Assembly: GCA_025935735.1 (NCBI GenBank) | Contig: JAICUS010000223.1 | Coordinates: 1 to 8,910 of the forward strand | Direction: 5' to 3' | Length of the DNA: 8,910 nt | From: Solirubrobacteraceae bacterium | Lineage (GTDB): Bacteria > Actinomycetota > Thermoleophilia > Solirubrobacterales > Solirubrobacteraceae | Shown here: piece by piece, positions 1 to 5,840 of the stretch | Layout: each line of letters begins with the position of its first letter | Numbering within the stretch: position 1 is the stretch's first letter | Translations under genes and position numbers: made by a program | Notes under the pieces: model-generated | The model's input: only the letters and a program-made list of their open reading frames with translations | Told to the model about the DNA's origin: nothing | Databases searched by the model: none

Positions 1-395
1 ACGTTGACGATCCGCGCGGGCGCCGACGCGCGCAGGCGGTCGAGCAGCCGCAGCGTGAGCAGGAAGTGCGACAGGTAGTTGACGGCGAAGCGCAGCTCCA
101 GCCCGTCGGCGCTGGTCTCGCGCGGCGCGTCCGGGCCGCCGAAGCCGATCCCGGCGTTGTTGCACAGCACGTCCAGGCTCGGCTCGTTCTCCAGCACCTC
201 GTCGGCGAGGCGGCGGACCTCGGCCAGCGAGGCGAGGTCGGCGACGTAGACGCGGCCGCCGACCTCGGCCGCCGTCGCCTCGGCCTTCTCGCGCGAGCGC
301 CCGTGGACGAGCACGGTCCAGCCGGCGTCCGCCAGGTCGCCGGCGACGCGGCGCCCCAGCCCGTCCGTCGCGCCGGTGATGAGGATCGTCGGCAT
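1..395 (-). CDS. Short-chain dehydrogenase/reductase (SDR), N-terminal part, cut by left window edge
   Basis: NAD(P)-dependent oxidoreductase of the SDR superfamily; the substrate cannot be told. The ATG is at 395-393 and 131 full codons are visible before the window ends. The Rossmann fold is clear: a TGATDGLG cofactor loop (residues 7-14), an HGR turn after the second strand (31-33) whose Arg favours NADP(H), the adenine-contacting D53, the NNAG motif (79-82), and N106 of the catalytic tetrad in a VNYLSHF segment. The following strand (RIVNV) is just reached, so the catalytic Ser and YxxxK lie outside the window. The NYLSHFLLT segment resembles retinol-dehydrogenase-like SDRs, but this is only an impression. 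The gene is divergent from the histidine kinase gene, with 80 bases between the two ATGs. A -10-like element lies about ten bases before the start, so the mRNA leader is probably very short. Fold assignment is secure; the specific reaction is unknown. Confidence 0.93.
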   Translation of the reverse strand, partial: MPTILITGATDGLGRRVAGDLADAGWTVLVHGRSREKAEATAAEVGGRVYVADLASLAEVRRLADEVLENEPSLDVLCNNAGIGFGGPDAPRETSADGLELRFAVNYLSHFLLTLRLLDRLRASAPARIVN

Positions 396-401
396 GCGGG
401 G

Positions 402-462
402 GCTAACCGTACCGGCCGTCGTGTGGCGAGCTCACCGACCCGGCGGCGCGCGCCCGGTTAGC
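402..462. promoter_or_regulatory. Divergent promoter region with mirrored CGGTTAGC elements
   Basis: The 80-base gap between the SDR gene and the kinase gene carries the same 8-base word in opposite orientation: GCTAACCG at 402-409 and CGGTTAGC at 455-462. Each lies 6 to 13 bases before the start codon it faces. Read towards each gene, each copy overlaps a TAnnnT -10-like hexamer: TACGGT (411-406, minus) for the SDR gene and TAGCGT (459-464, plus) for the kinase gene. I see no convincing -35 for either. Promoter function is inferred from position and motif only. Confidence 0.45.
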
Positions 463-475
463 GTTGCCCGTCTCC

Positions 476-2068
476 ATGGCCGCCACCGCCGCCGAGACGC
501 TCCGCGAACGCGACCTGCTCTCCCGGCTGGCGGCCGGGACCTGCGGCGTGGTCGGCGCGGCGTTCCTGCGCCGGCTCGTGCGCGAGCTGGCCGCCGCGCT
601 GGACGTCGAGGTGGCGTTCGTGGCCGAGCTGGTCGACCACCAGCCCGGCTGGGCGCGGGTCGTGGCCAGCGCCTGCGCCCCCGGCATCGTCTACGGCGAG
701 GGCAGCGAGTTCGCGCTGGCCGGCACGCCGTGCGCGGACGCCTACACGCAGCCGGTGCTGCTCGTGGCCCGCGACGCGCGCGAGCGCTACCCCGAGGACC
801 GCTTCCTCGCCCGCCACGGGCTGCACGGCTACCTGGCGATCGCCCTGCGCGCCGCCGACGGCCGCGAGATCGGGCACATCGCGGTGATCTCGCGCCGCGA
901 GCTCGACCCGGCGCCCGACGAGCTCGACGCCGTGCAGGTATTCGCCGCGCGGGCCGGGGCGGAGCTGGAGCGCCGCCGCCACGAGGCCGCGCTGCGCGCC
1001 CACGCCGACGAGCTCGCGGCCTCGCGCGAGCGGGCCGTGAAGGCCGCCGACGAGGAGCGCGCGCGGATCGGGCGCGACCTGCACGACGGGGCGCAGCAGC
1101 GGCTCGTGGTGCTCGGCCAGGCGCTGGAGCTGGCGCTGCGCGAGCTCGAGCGCGACCCGGCCGCGGCGACCGAGCGGCTGGCCTGCGCGCGCGAGCAGGC
1201 GGCGCTGGCCCGGCGCGAGCTGCGCGAGCTGGCCCGCGGGCTGCACCCGGTGGGGCTCGAGCGCGGCCTGGCCGGCGCGCTGGCCTCGCTGGCCGCGCAG
1301 TCGCCGCTGCCGCTGCGCATCGAGGCGCTGCCGGAGCGCCGGCTGCCCGAGGCGGTCGAGGCGACGGTGTGGTTCCTGGTCTCCGAGGCCCTGAGCAACG
1401 CGCTCACCCATGCCGGCGCGGCCGAAGTGCGCGTGCGGGTGCACCAGCACGGCCGCACGCTCGTGGCCGAGATCGCCGACGACGGCGCGGGCGGCGCCTG
1501 CGAGCAGGCGGGCAGCGGCCTGCGCGGGCTCGCCGCGCGGGTGGAGGCGCTGGGCGGACGGCTGGAGGTCGACTCGCCGCCGGGCTCCGGCACGCGGCTG
1601 ACCGCGACCGTGCCGCTCGCGCCCTGGCGCACGGCGCGCGACCCGTTCCTGGAGCTCGGCCACGAGGGCGACGGCGGCCGCGGCGCGCGCAAGATCGCCG
1701 AGATCGCCGCCGGCGTGCGCACCAGCGCCGTCTCGCTGGCCCGCGAGTGGGAGCTGGAGGGCGGCCCGCCGGGGATCGGCCGCCGGCTGCCCGTGCTCGA
1801 CCACCTGGGCCGGCGCCACTGCACGGTCGAGGTCGTGCGCGTGGCGCTGGAGCCGTTCGGCGAGATCGACCCGGCGAGCGTGGACCCGGAGCCCGGCGAG
1901 GCCGACTGGCACGCCGGCCGCCGCCGCGCCTACGGCGAGTGCCGCGAGGAGCTCGCCGCGCTGCTGGGCGAGCGCGACTGGCGGCTGACCGACGACGAGC
2001 CGATGGTCATCCTCTGGTTCAGGCGCGTTCAGGACACGGCCGCGCCGATCAGCGGCTCCACCCTGTAG
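476..2068 (+). CDS. Soluble GAF-domain sensor histidine kinase fused to a C-terminal ASCH domain
   Basis: A 530-residue protein in three parts. Residues about 10-165 form a GAF-like sensor domain. Residues about 190-382 form a NarL/DesK-type kinase: the HisKA_3 helix RDLHDGAQQR carries the phospho-acceptor H203, and the ATPase domain has an N box (EALSNALTHA, N308), a G1 box (DDGAGG, 335-340) and a G2 box (GSGLRGLAARV, 346-356). Residues about 388-516 look like an ASCH domain: FLELGHEGDG, then ARKIAEIAAGVRTSAVSL, a gap with WELEG, VEVVRVALEPFGEIDP, and a VILWFRRV end strand. ASCH domains are PUA-related and are linked to RNA binding or modified-nucleoside hydrolysis. I see no transmembrane segment, so the protein is probably cytosolic. 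No response regulator is nearby. ATG 476 was chosen over an in-frame TTG at 464, because the TTG would overlap the -10-like TAGCGT. The 3' end overlaps the Lrp gene by 40 bases. Kinase identity is very secure; ASCH identity is likely. Confidence 0.93.
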   Translation: MAATAAETLRERDLLSRLAAGTCGVVGAAFLRRLVRELAAALDVEVAFVAELVDHQPGWARVVASACAPGIVYGEGSEFALAGTPCADAYTQPVLLVARDARERYPEDRFLARHGLHGYLAIALRAADGREIGHIAVISRRELDPAPDELDAVQVFAARAGAELERRRHEAALRAHADELAASRERAVKAADEERARIGRDLHDGAQQRLVVLGQALELALRELERDPAAATERLACAREQAALARRELRELARGLHPVGLERGLAGALASLAAQSPLPLRIEALPERRLPEAVEATVWFLVSEALSNALTHAGAAEVRVRVHQHGRTLVAEIADDGAGGACEQAGSGLRGLAARVEALGGRLEVDSPPGSGTRLTATVPLAPWRTARDPFLELGHEGDGGRGARKIAEIAAGVRTSAVSLAREWELEGGPPGIGRRLPVLDHLGRRHCTVEVVRVALEPFGEIDPASVDPEPGEADWHAGRRRAYGECREELAALLGERDWRLTDDEPMVILWFRRVQDTAAPISGSTL

Positions 2069-2499
2069 GGGATCTGGCGGCTCATCGAGATCGCGCTGGT
2101 CGAGCGCTGCACGGCGCCCTTGTGCAGCATGTTGTTGATCACGTCCTGCAGGTGGCCGTTGTCGCGGGCCACGACCCGGCAGAGCAGGTCGCGGTCGCCG
2201 GTCACCCCGTGCGCCTCGAGCACCTCCGGCACGGCGCGCAGGCCGGCCACGGCCTCGTCGAGCCGGCCCTGGACGATCTCCAACGACACGAACGCCATCA
2301 CGGGATAGCCGATGTGGCCCGGGTCGACCTCCGGGCCGAACCCGGTGATCACGCCGCGGCCCTGCAGCTTCTCCAGCCGGGCCTGGACGGTCCCGCGGGC
2401 CACGCCGAGCCGGCGCGACACCTCGAGCAGTCCGATCCGCGGGTGGGCCCGCAGCGTGAGCAGCAGGCGGGCGTCGAGCTGGTCGATCTCTCCGGGCAT
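2029..2499 (-). CDS. Lrp/AsnC-family transcriptional regulator
   Basis: A 156-residue DNA-binding regulator of the feast/famine family. The N-terminal winged helix-turn-helix is in residues about 4-55 (EIDQLDARLLLTLRAHPRIG, then a recognition segment VARGTVQARLEKLQGRGVI followed by TGFGPEVDP). The C-terminal RAM/AsnC effector domain covers about 62-145. It keeps the G-x-x-G-x-x-D pattern (HGVTGDRDLL) that shapes the amino-acid pocket at the dimer interface in this family. Length and order match the family. The ATG at 2499-2497 is preferred because it starts right at the conserved LDxxL helix; upstream in-frame codons would add residues not seen in the family. The gene is divergent from padR with only 25 bases between starts, and tail-to-tail overlapping with the kinase gene. 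Targets and ligand are unknown. Lrp proteins usually bind near their own promoter, which here would place one next to the padR start. Confidence 0.93.
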   Translation of the reverse strand: MPGEIDQLDARLLLTLRAHPRIGLLEVSRRLGVARGTVQARLEKLQGRGVITGFGPEVDPGHIGYPVMAFVSLEIVQGRLDEAVAGLRAVPEVLEAHGVTGDRDLLCRVVARDNGHLQDVINNMLHKGAVQRSTSAISMSRQIPYRVEPLIGAAVS

Positions 2500-2524
2500 C
2501 GGCCCATGATGCAACACTCGCGCC

Positions 2525-3079
2525 GTGTCCCCCACCCGCCTGCTCGTGCTCGGCGCGGTCCGCATCTTCCAGCCCGCGCACGGTTACCTGGTGCGCCGCG
2601 AGCTGATGACCTGGCGGGTCGACCAGTGGGCGGCGATGCACCCGGGCTCGATCTACAACATGCTGCGCACGCTGGCCCGCGACGGCATGCTCGAGGAGGT
2701 GGAGGGCGACGGCGGCAAGCCGCACCGCACGTCCTACCGGCTCACCGCCGACGGGGAGAGCGAGTTCGTGACGCTGGTGCGGGAGGCGCTGTGGCAGCTG
2801 TCGCCGTTCGACCCGCGGCCGCTGATGGCCGGCGTGTCGTTCATGTGGGCGCTCTCGCGCGAGGAGGTGATCGCGGCGCTGGAGAGCCGGGTCGCCCAGC
2901 TGGAGGGGCTGCACGCGAGCCTCGGCTTCACCGTCGAGTCGGTGCGCGCGGACCCGCTGAAGCCGTCCAACGTCGTCGAGATCCACCTGCTGGGGGACGC
3001 GCGTTCCCAAGGCGAGCTGGGCTGGGTGCGCGGGCTGCTCGAGCGCGTGCGGGCCGGCGAGCACGACTTCGCGACTTGA
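2525..3079 (+). CDS. PadR-family transcriptional regulator
   Basis: A 184-residue PadR protein. Residues about 5-80 are the winged helix domain: HGYLVRRELMTW, the recognition region with HPGSIYNMLRTLARDGML, and a wing with a conserved Y-R-L-T-DGE sequence (SYRLTADGESEF). Residues about 90-180 form the helical dimerisation part, with ALSREEVIAALESRVAQLEG. PadR proteins are mostly repressors that release DNA on binding small hydrophobic compounds, and many control an adjacent drug exporter. Here a DrrAB-type ABC pair follows after 34 bases, so local control is likely. The GTG at 2525 is used; there is no Shine-Dalgarno sequence, so the transcript may be leaderless. The padR stop TGA (3077-3079) lies inside the predicted -35 box of the exporter promoter. 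The ligand is not predictable from sequence. Confidence 0.93.
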   Translation: MSPTRLLVLGAVRIFQPAHGYLVRRELMTWRVDQWAAMHPGSIYNMLRTLARDGMLEEVEGDGGKPHRTSYRLTADGESEFVTLVREALWQLSPFDPRPLMAGVSFMWALSREEVIAALESRVAQLEGLHASLGFTVESVRADPLKPSNVVEIHLLGDARSQGELGWVRGLLERVRAGEHDFAT

Positions 3080-3105
3080 CGGCGCTGCTCAAAGTTGACT
3101 AAAGT
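3076..3105 (+). promoter_or_regulatory. Predicted promoter of the ABC exporter operon
   Basis: TTGACG at 3076-3081 (-35, five of six consensus bases) is followed by an 18-base spacer and TAAAGT at 3100-3105 (-10). The expected transcription start is around 3112-3114, on or next to the GTG start at 3114, so the ATPase mRNA should be leaderless. The -35 box overlaps the padR stop codon. The AT-rich bases stand out strongly against the GC-rich surroundings. Confidence 0.7.
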
Positions 3106-3109
3106 TTGA
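3089..3109. promoter_or_regulatory. Probable PadR operator over the exporter promoter
   Basis: A 21-base imperfect dyad with outer arms TCAAA (3089-3093) and TTTGA (3105-3109) and several matching inner positions; it also reads as two direct copies of AAAGTT spaced by four bases. It covers the end of the spacer and the whole -10 box (3100-3105), where a bound dimer would block RNA polymerase. The known habit of PadR regulators of repressing an adjacent exporter supports this. That this particular PadR binds here is inference. Confidence 0.5.
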
Positions 3110-3113
3110 TCTC

Positions 3114-4055
3114 GTGATCCACGCCCGCGGACTGACGAAGACCTTCAAGACCCGCACGGGCCCGGTCGAGGCGGTCCGCGGCGTCGACCTGGACGTGGAG
3201 GCCGGCGAGCTCGTCGGCTTCCTGGGCCCCAACGGCGCCGGGAAGACGACGACGCAGAAGATGCTCGCGACGCTGCTCGTGCCCAACTCGGGCACCGCCA
3301 CGGTGGCCGGGCAGGACCTGCTGCGCGCGCCGCGCGAGGTGCGGCGGCGGATCGGCTACGTCGGCCAGGGCGGCTGCACGGAGCCCGAGGCGCGGGTGGG
3401 CGAGGAGCTGGTCGACCAGGCGCGGCTGTACGGGCTGAGCGTGGCCGAGGCGACGGCGCGCGGCGAGCGCCTGCTGGAGCAGCTCGAGCTCCCGGGCGTG
3501 TGGCGGCGGCAGACCAAGACGCTCTCCGGCGGCCAGCGGCGGCGGCTGGACATCGCCATGGGGCTCATCCACCAGCCCGGGCTGCTGTTCCTGGACGAGC
3601 CGACGAGCGGGCTGGACCCGCAGTCGCGGGCGAACCTCTGGCAGCACATCCGCGGCGTGCGCGACGAGCTGGGGACCACGGTCTTCATGACCACGCACTA
3701 CCTCGAGGAGGCGGACGCGCTGTGCGACCGCGTGCTGGTCATCGACCACGGCGCGATCGTGGCCGAGGGCGCCCCGGAGGAGCTCAAGCGCCAGGTGTCC
3801 GGCGACTCCGTGGAGCTGCAGCTGGCCGACGACGCGGCGGCGGCGGCGGCCGCGGCCGTGGTCGGCGGCGTGGTGGACGGCGCGCGCGTGCGGCTCGCGG
3901 TCCCCAGCGCCGTCGAGGCCCTGCCGCGGATGTTCCGCGCACTCGACGACGCGGGCGTGGAGCTGGCGGGGGTCCAGGTGCAGCGGCCGACGCTGGACGA
4001 CGTGTTCCTGAACCTGACCGGCCGCGCGCTGCGCGACGAGGCGGTGCCCGCATGA
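3114..4055 (+). CDS. ABC transporter ATP-binding protein, DrrA-type drug exporter
   Basis: The 313-residue ATPase subunit powers an ABC-2 exporter from the cytosolic face of the membrane. All motifs are intact: Walker A GPNGAGKTT (38-46), Q-loop Q85, signature LSGGQ (137-141), Walker B LLFLDEP with D161 and E162, D-loop SGLDP, and switch H195 in MTTHYLEEADALCDRV. The last 90 residues match the C-terminal extension (DUF4162-like) of the daunorubicin-resistance DrrA family. This tail contains a run of eight alanines (about 241-248). The GTG at 3114 is fixed by the promoter just upstream and by the usual family start (IHARGLTKTF). The TGA overlaps the ATG of the permease gene as ATGA, so translation is coupled. 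The upstream PadR probably represses it. The substrate is unknown; daunorubicin is the family name, not evidence of specificity. Confidence 0.95.
   Translation: MIHARGLTKTFKTRTGPVEAVRGVDLDVEAGELVGFLGPNGAGKTTTQKMLATLLVPNSGTATVAGQDLLRAPREVRRRIGYVGQGGCTEPEARVGEELVDQARLYGLSVAEATARGERLLEQLELPGVWRRQTKTLSGGQRRRLDIAMGLIHQPGLLFLDEPTSGLDPQSRANLWQHIRGVRDELGTTVFMTTHYLEEADALCDRVLVIDHGAIVAEGAPEELKRQVSGDSVELQLADDAAAAAAAAVVGGVVDGARVRLAVPSAVEALPRMFRALDDAGVELAGVQVQRPTLDDVFLNLTGRALRDEAVPA
3834..3857 (+). repeat. GCG-rich triplet run coding eight alanines in the ATPase tail
   Basis: Five GCG codons in a row followed by GCC, GCG and GCC give a poly-alanine stretch in the C-terminal domain of the ABC ATPase, before VVGGVVDGARVRL. 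It probably forms a loop or short helix. Its length could vary between strains by slippage without changing the frame. Confidence 0.8.
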
Positions 4056-4813
4056 GCGTGCTCGGCGAGACGATGCTGATCTTCCGGCGGTCGATGCGGC
4101 TGTCGCTGCGCAACCCGGTGTGGGTGATCCTCGGGCTGATCCAGCCGATCCTCTACCTCGCGCTGTTCGGGCCGCTGCTGAAGAACGTCGTGCGGGCGCC
4201 GGGGTTCCCGCCGGGCGACGCCTGGCAGGTGTTCGTCCCCGGCCTGCTCGTCCAGCTCGGGATCTTCGGCGCGGCGTTCGTCGGGTTCGGGCTGATCGCC
4301 GAGATGCGCAGCGGCGTGGTGGAGCGGATGCGGGTCTCGCCCGCCTCGCGCGTCGCGCTGCTGGTCGGCCGCGTGCTGCGCGATGTGGTGGTCCTGGTCG
4401 TGCAGGGGATCATCCTGGTGCTCTGCGCCGCGCTGTTCGGCCTGCACGCGCCGCTCGGCGGGATCGTGCTGGGGATCGTGGTCGTCGGGCTGCTCGGCGC
4501 CGCGTTCTCCTCGGCGTCCTACGCCGCGGCGCTGCTGCTCAAGAGCGAGGACGCGCTCGCCCCGCTGCTCAACGGCCTGTTCGTCCCGATCCTGCTCTTG
4601 TCAGGAATCCTGCTGCCGATGTCGCTCGCCCCGGCCTGGCTGCGGACGGTGTCGGACATCAACCCGATGAAGCACGTCGTGGACGGCGTCCGCGCGCTGT
4701 TCCTGGGCGACGTGGCCACGTCCACCGTCTTCTGGGGCGCGTTCGCCACCGTGGGGCTGGTGGTGGCCGGCGTGGCGCTGGGAACCCGCACGTTCCAGCG
4801 CGAATCCAGCTGA
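4052..4813 (+). CDS. ABC-2 type permease, DrrB-like drug exporter subunit
   Basis: The 253-residue membrane partner of the preceding ATPase. After a short N-terminal amphipathic stretch (FRRSMRLSLRNPVW), about six hydrophobic segments follow: roughly 23-42, 60-80, 105-128, 134-156, 170-190 and 228-246. The conserved cytosolic stretch EMRSGVVERMRVSPASR lies between helices two and three, as in DrrB/NodJ-type ABC-2 proteins. Near the end, the family feature LRTVSDINPMKHVVDGVRALFLGD is present. The length is normal for the family. The ATG shares bases with the ATPase stop (ATGA), and GAGG at 4038-4041 could act as a weak ribosome site. One ATPase and one permease would assemble as a 2+2 complex. 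The exported compound is unknown. Confidence 0.95.
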   Translation: MSVLGETMLIFRRSMRLSLRNPVWVILGLIQPILYLALFGPLLKNVVRAPGFPPGDAWQVFVPGLLVQLGIFGAAFVGFGLIAEMRSGVVERMRVSPASRVALLVGRVLRDVVVLVVQGIILVLCAALFGLHAPLGGIVLGIVVVGLLGAAFSSASYAAALLLKSEDALAPLLNGLFVPILLLSGILLPMSLAPAWLRTVSDINPMKHVVDGVRALFLGDVATSTVFWGAFATVGLVVAGVALGTRTFQRESS

Positions 4814-4852
4814 AGGTCCAGGCGAATCGACACGATTGCGCCGGTATGCGCC

Positions 4853-4858
4853 TAGAAT
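4853..4858 (+). promoter_or_regulatory. -10 element of the universal stress protein gene
   Basis: TAGAAT lies 16 bases before the ATG at 4875 in the 61-base gap after the permease gene. The expected transcription start near 4865 would give a leader of about ten bases with no Shine-Dalgarno sequence. No good -35 at normal spacing is seen; TCGACA at 4827-4832 is 20 bases away. A direct repeat of TGCGCC (4837-4842 and 4847-4852) sits just upstream and may bind a regulator. Confidence 0.5.
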
Positions 4859-4874
4859 CGTGCCTGGTCGCACG

Positions 4875-5384
4875 ATGTCAAGCGTGTACCGCAACATCCT
4901 GGTCGCGGTCGACGGCTCGCCCGACGCCGAAGCGGCGCTCGCCCACGCCGCCGCGTTGGCCCGCGACCAGAACGCCCGGCTGACGCTCCTGACGGCGATC
5001 CCGCCGCTGCCCGCCACGGCGCTGCTGGCCTCGGGCGCCGCGCCGCCGCGCAGCGAGGTCGTGCGCCACTACGCCGCGCTGCTGCGCAAGGCCGCGGACT
5101 CGCTGCCCGGCGACATCTCGGTGACCACGCTGCTCATCGAGGGCTCCCCGGCCCGCGCGCTCGTCCAGCGCGCCTGCTCGGAGGAGTACGACCTGATCGT
5201 CATGGGCTCCCACGGCCACGGCCGCCTGCACGGCGCGCTGCTGGGCTGCGTCTCCCAGAAGGTCCTGCACGCCAGCCCGGTCCCGGTCCTGCTGGCGCGC
5301 GCCCCGCGCGAGGAGCCGGCGCCGGCCCCCGCCCCGGCCCGGGCGGTCAACGAGACCCTGCCCGGCCTGCCGGGCTTCGGCTGA
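4875..5384 (+). CDS. Universal stress protein, UspA family (single domain)
   Basis: A 169-residue cytosolic protein with one Usp domain. The N-terminal strand with the nucleotide-contacting D13 is YRNILVAVDGS. The ATP-binding signature G-2x-G-9x-G(S/T) is present at 111-125 (GSHGHGRLHGALLGC), but the last position is Cys125 where Ser or Thr is usual. The final strand is SPVPVLL (134-140). A low-complexity tail of about 25 residues, rich in Pro and Ala (EEPAPAPAPARA), follows and ends in PGLPGFG; it is probably disordered. ATP-binding Usp proteins act as stress sensors or regulators rather than enzymes. The ATG at 4875 is preferred to an in-frame upstream start at 4836, because a -10 element (4853-4858) lies between them and the family begins at this point. 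The gene ends three bases from the end of the convergent membrane protein gene. Its role in this organism is unknown. Confidence 0.93.
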   Translation: MSSVYRNILVAVDGSPDAEAALAHAAALARDQNARLTLLTAIPPLPATALLASGAAPPRSEVVRHYAALLRKAADSLPGDISVTTLLIEGSPARALVQRACSEEYDLIVMGSHGHGRLHGALLGCVSQKVLHASPVPVLLARAPREEPAPAPAPARAVNETLPGLPGFG

Positions 5385-5387
5385 GCC

Positions 5388-5723
5388 TCACGCCTCCCAC
5401 TGGTCGAACCGGGTGAGCAGGGCGGTGCTGGCCGCGACCAGGGCGGCCAGCACGATGGCGGCGATCGGCGCCCCCGCCGCGAACAGCGCGACGACCGCCG
5501 CGGCGAAGACGCACAGCTCCAGCGCGATCCGCGGCGCCTTCGGGAGCCGGCGCTCGGAGCGCGGCGCGGCGAGCACCGCCCAGAGGGCGATCGCCACGGC
5601 CGGCGCCGCGATGGCCAGCAGCACGGACGTCGCGCCGCTGCCGGTGCGGGCGCCCCAGTAGGCCAGGCCCGCGAAGGCGAGCAGCTCGAGCAGGAACTTC
5701 AGCGCCAGGCTCAGCGTGCGCAT
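5388..5723 (-). CDS. Small YrdB-type (DUF2568-like) integral membrane protein
   Basis: A 111-residue protein of unknown function with four predicted membrane helices: about 5-24, 30-52, 66-82 and 85-103. The pattern LALKFLLELLAFAGLAYWG at the start, the central polar loop APRSERRLPKAPRIALEL and the end TALLTRFDQWE match what I recall of the YrdB family (DUF2568), found widely in actinobacteria and Bacillota. The polar loop with LP and the following ALEL is the most recognisable part. The ATG is at 5723-5721; no clear ribosome site precedes it. It converges on the uspA-like gene with a three-base gap, leaving no room for a terminator. Gene reality is well supported by the sharp hydrophobic pattern; the family name is likely but not certain. 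Confidence 0.85.
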   Translation of the reverse strand: MRTLSLALKFLLELLAFAGLAYWGARTGSGATSVLLAIAAPAVAIALWAVLAAPRSERRLPKAPRIALELCVFAAAVVALFAAGAPIAAIVLAALVAASTALLTRFDQWEA

Positions 5724-5743
5724 GCGGCGGGATCATCGCGGAT

Positions 5744-5781
5744 GGCCGGCCGCGCGCGTCCGGGCGGGCTGGGGGCCGGCC
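5744..5781. repeat. Two copies of the palindrome GGCCGGCC
   Basis: GGCCGGCC occurs at 5744-5751 and 5774-5781, 30 bases apart start to start, between the YrdB-type gene and the XRE promoter. Each copy is self-complementary and the two can also pair with each other to form a GC hairpin. Given the base composition this may be chance; no T-run follows on either strand, so it is not a typical terminator. Confidence 0.35.
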
Positions 5782-5793
5782 GGGTAAAACCTG

Positions 5794-5838
5794 TGTAAAG
5801 CTCACTTGTCATCGGGCGGTTGACAAGCTAGCTTTACA
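5794..5838. promoter_or_regulatory. 45-base inverted repeat, likely operator of the XRE gene
   Basis: The left arm TGTAAAGCTCACTTGTCA (5794-5811) and the right arm TGACAAGCTAGCTTTACA (5821-5838) are inverted copies with 16 of 18 positions paired, separated by nine GC-rich bases. Each arm contains two half words (TGTAAAGCT/AGCTTTACA and TTGTCA/TGACAA). The dyad ends two bases before the GTG start and contains the predicted promoter. This is a strong candidate for binding by the HTH protein encoded just downstream. In DNA form it could also make a cruciform, but the operator reading fits the context best. Confidence 0.7.
5806..5834 (+). promoter_or_regulatory. Predicted promoter of the XRE regulator and membrane protein operon
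   Basis: TTGTCA at 5806-5811 (-35, five of six) is followed by a 17-base spacer and TAGCTT at 5829-5834 (-10). The transcription start would fall at about 5841, the G of the GTG start codon, so a leaderless mRNA is expected. A perfect TTGACA at 5820-5825 is too close to the start to act as a -35 for this gene and is better explained as part of the dyad arm. Both boxes lie within the inverted repeat. Confidence 0.6.
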
Positions 5839-5840
5839 TC

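Noticed and set aside
458..3064. An 868-codon open frame on the minus strand
   Set aside because: Antisense shadow rich in Arg, Ala and Gly; the only real minus-strand gene here is the Lrp regulator in another frame.
376..3102. A 908-codon open frame on the plus strand across the kinase, Lrp and PadR genes
   Set aside because: Arg/Ala/Gly/Pro-rich translation without domains; a GC-driven shadow of genes with clear families in other frames.
5744..5781. GGCCGGCC pair as a terminator
   Set aside because: No T-run on either strand and no transcript expected to end there, since both neighbouring genes point away from it.
5820..5825. Perfect TTGACA as the -35 of the XRE gene
   Set aside because: It is only about 15 bases before the start codon, with no room for a spacer and -10; it is part of the right arm of the dyad.
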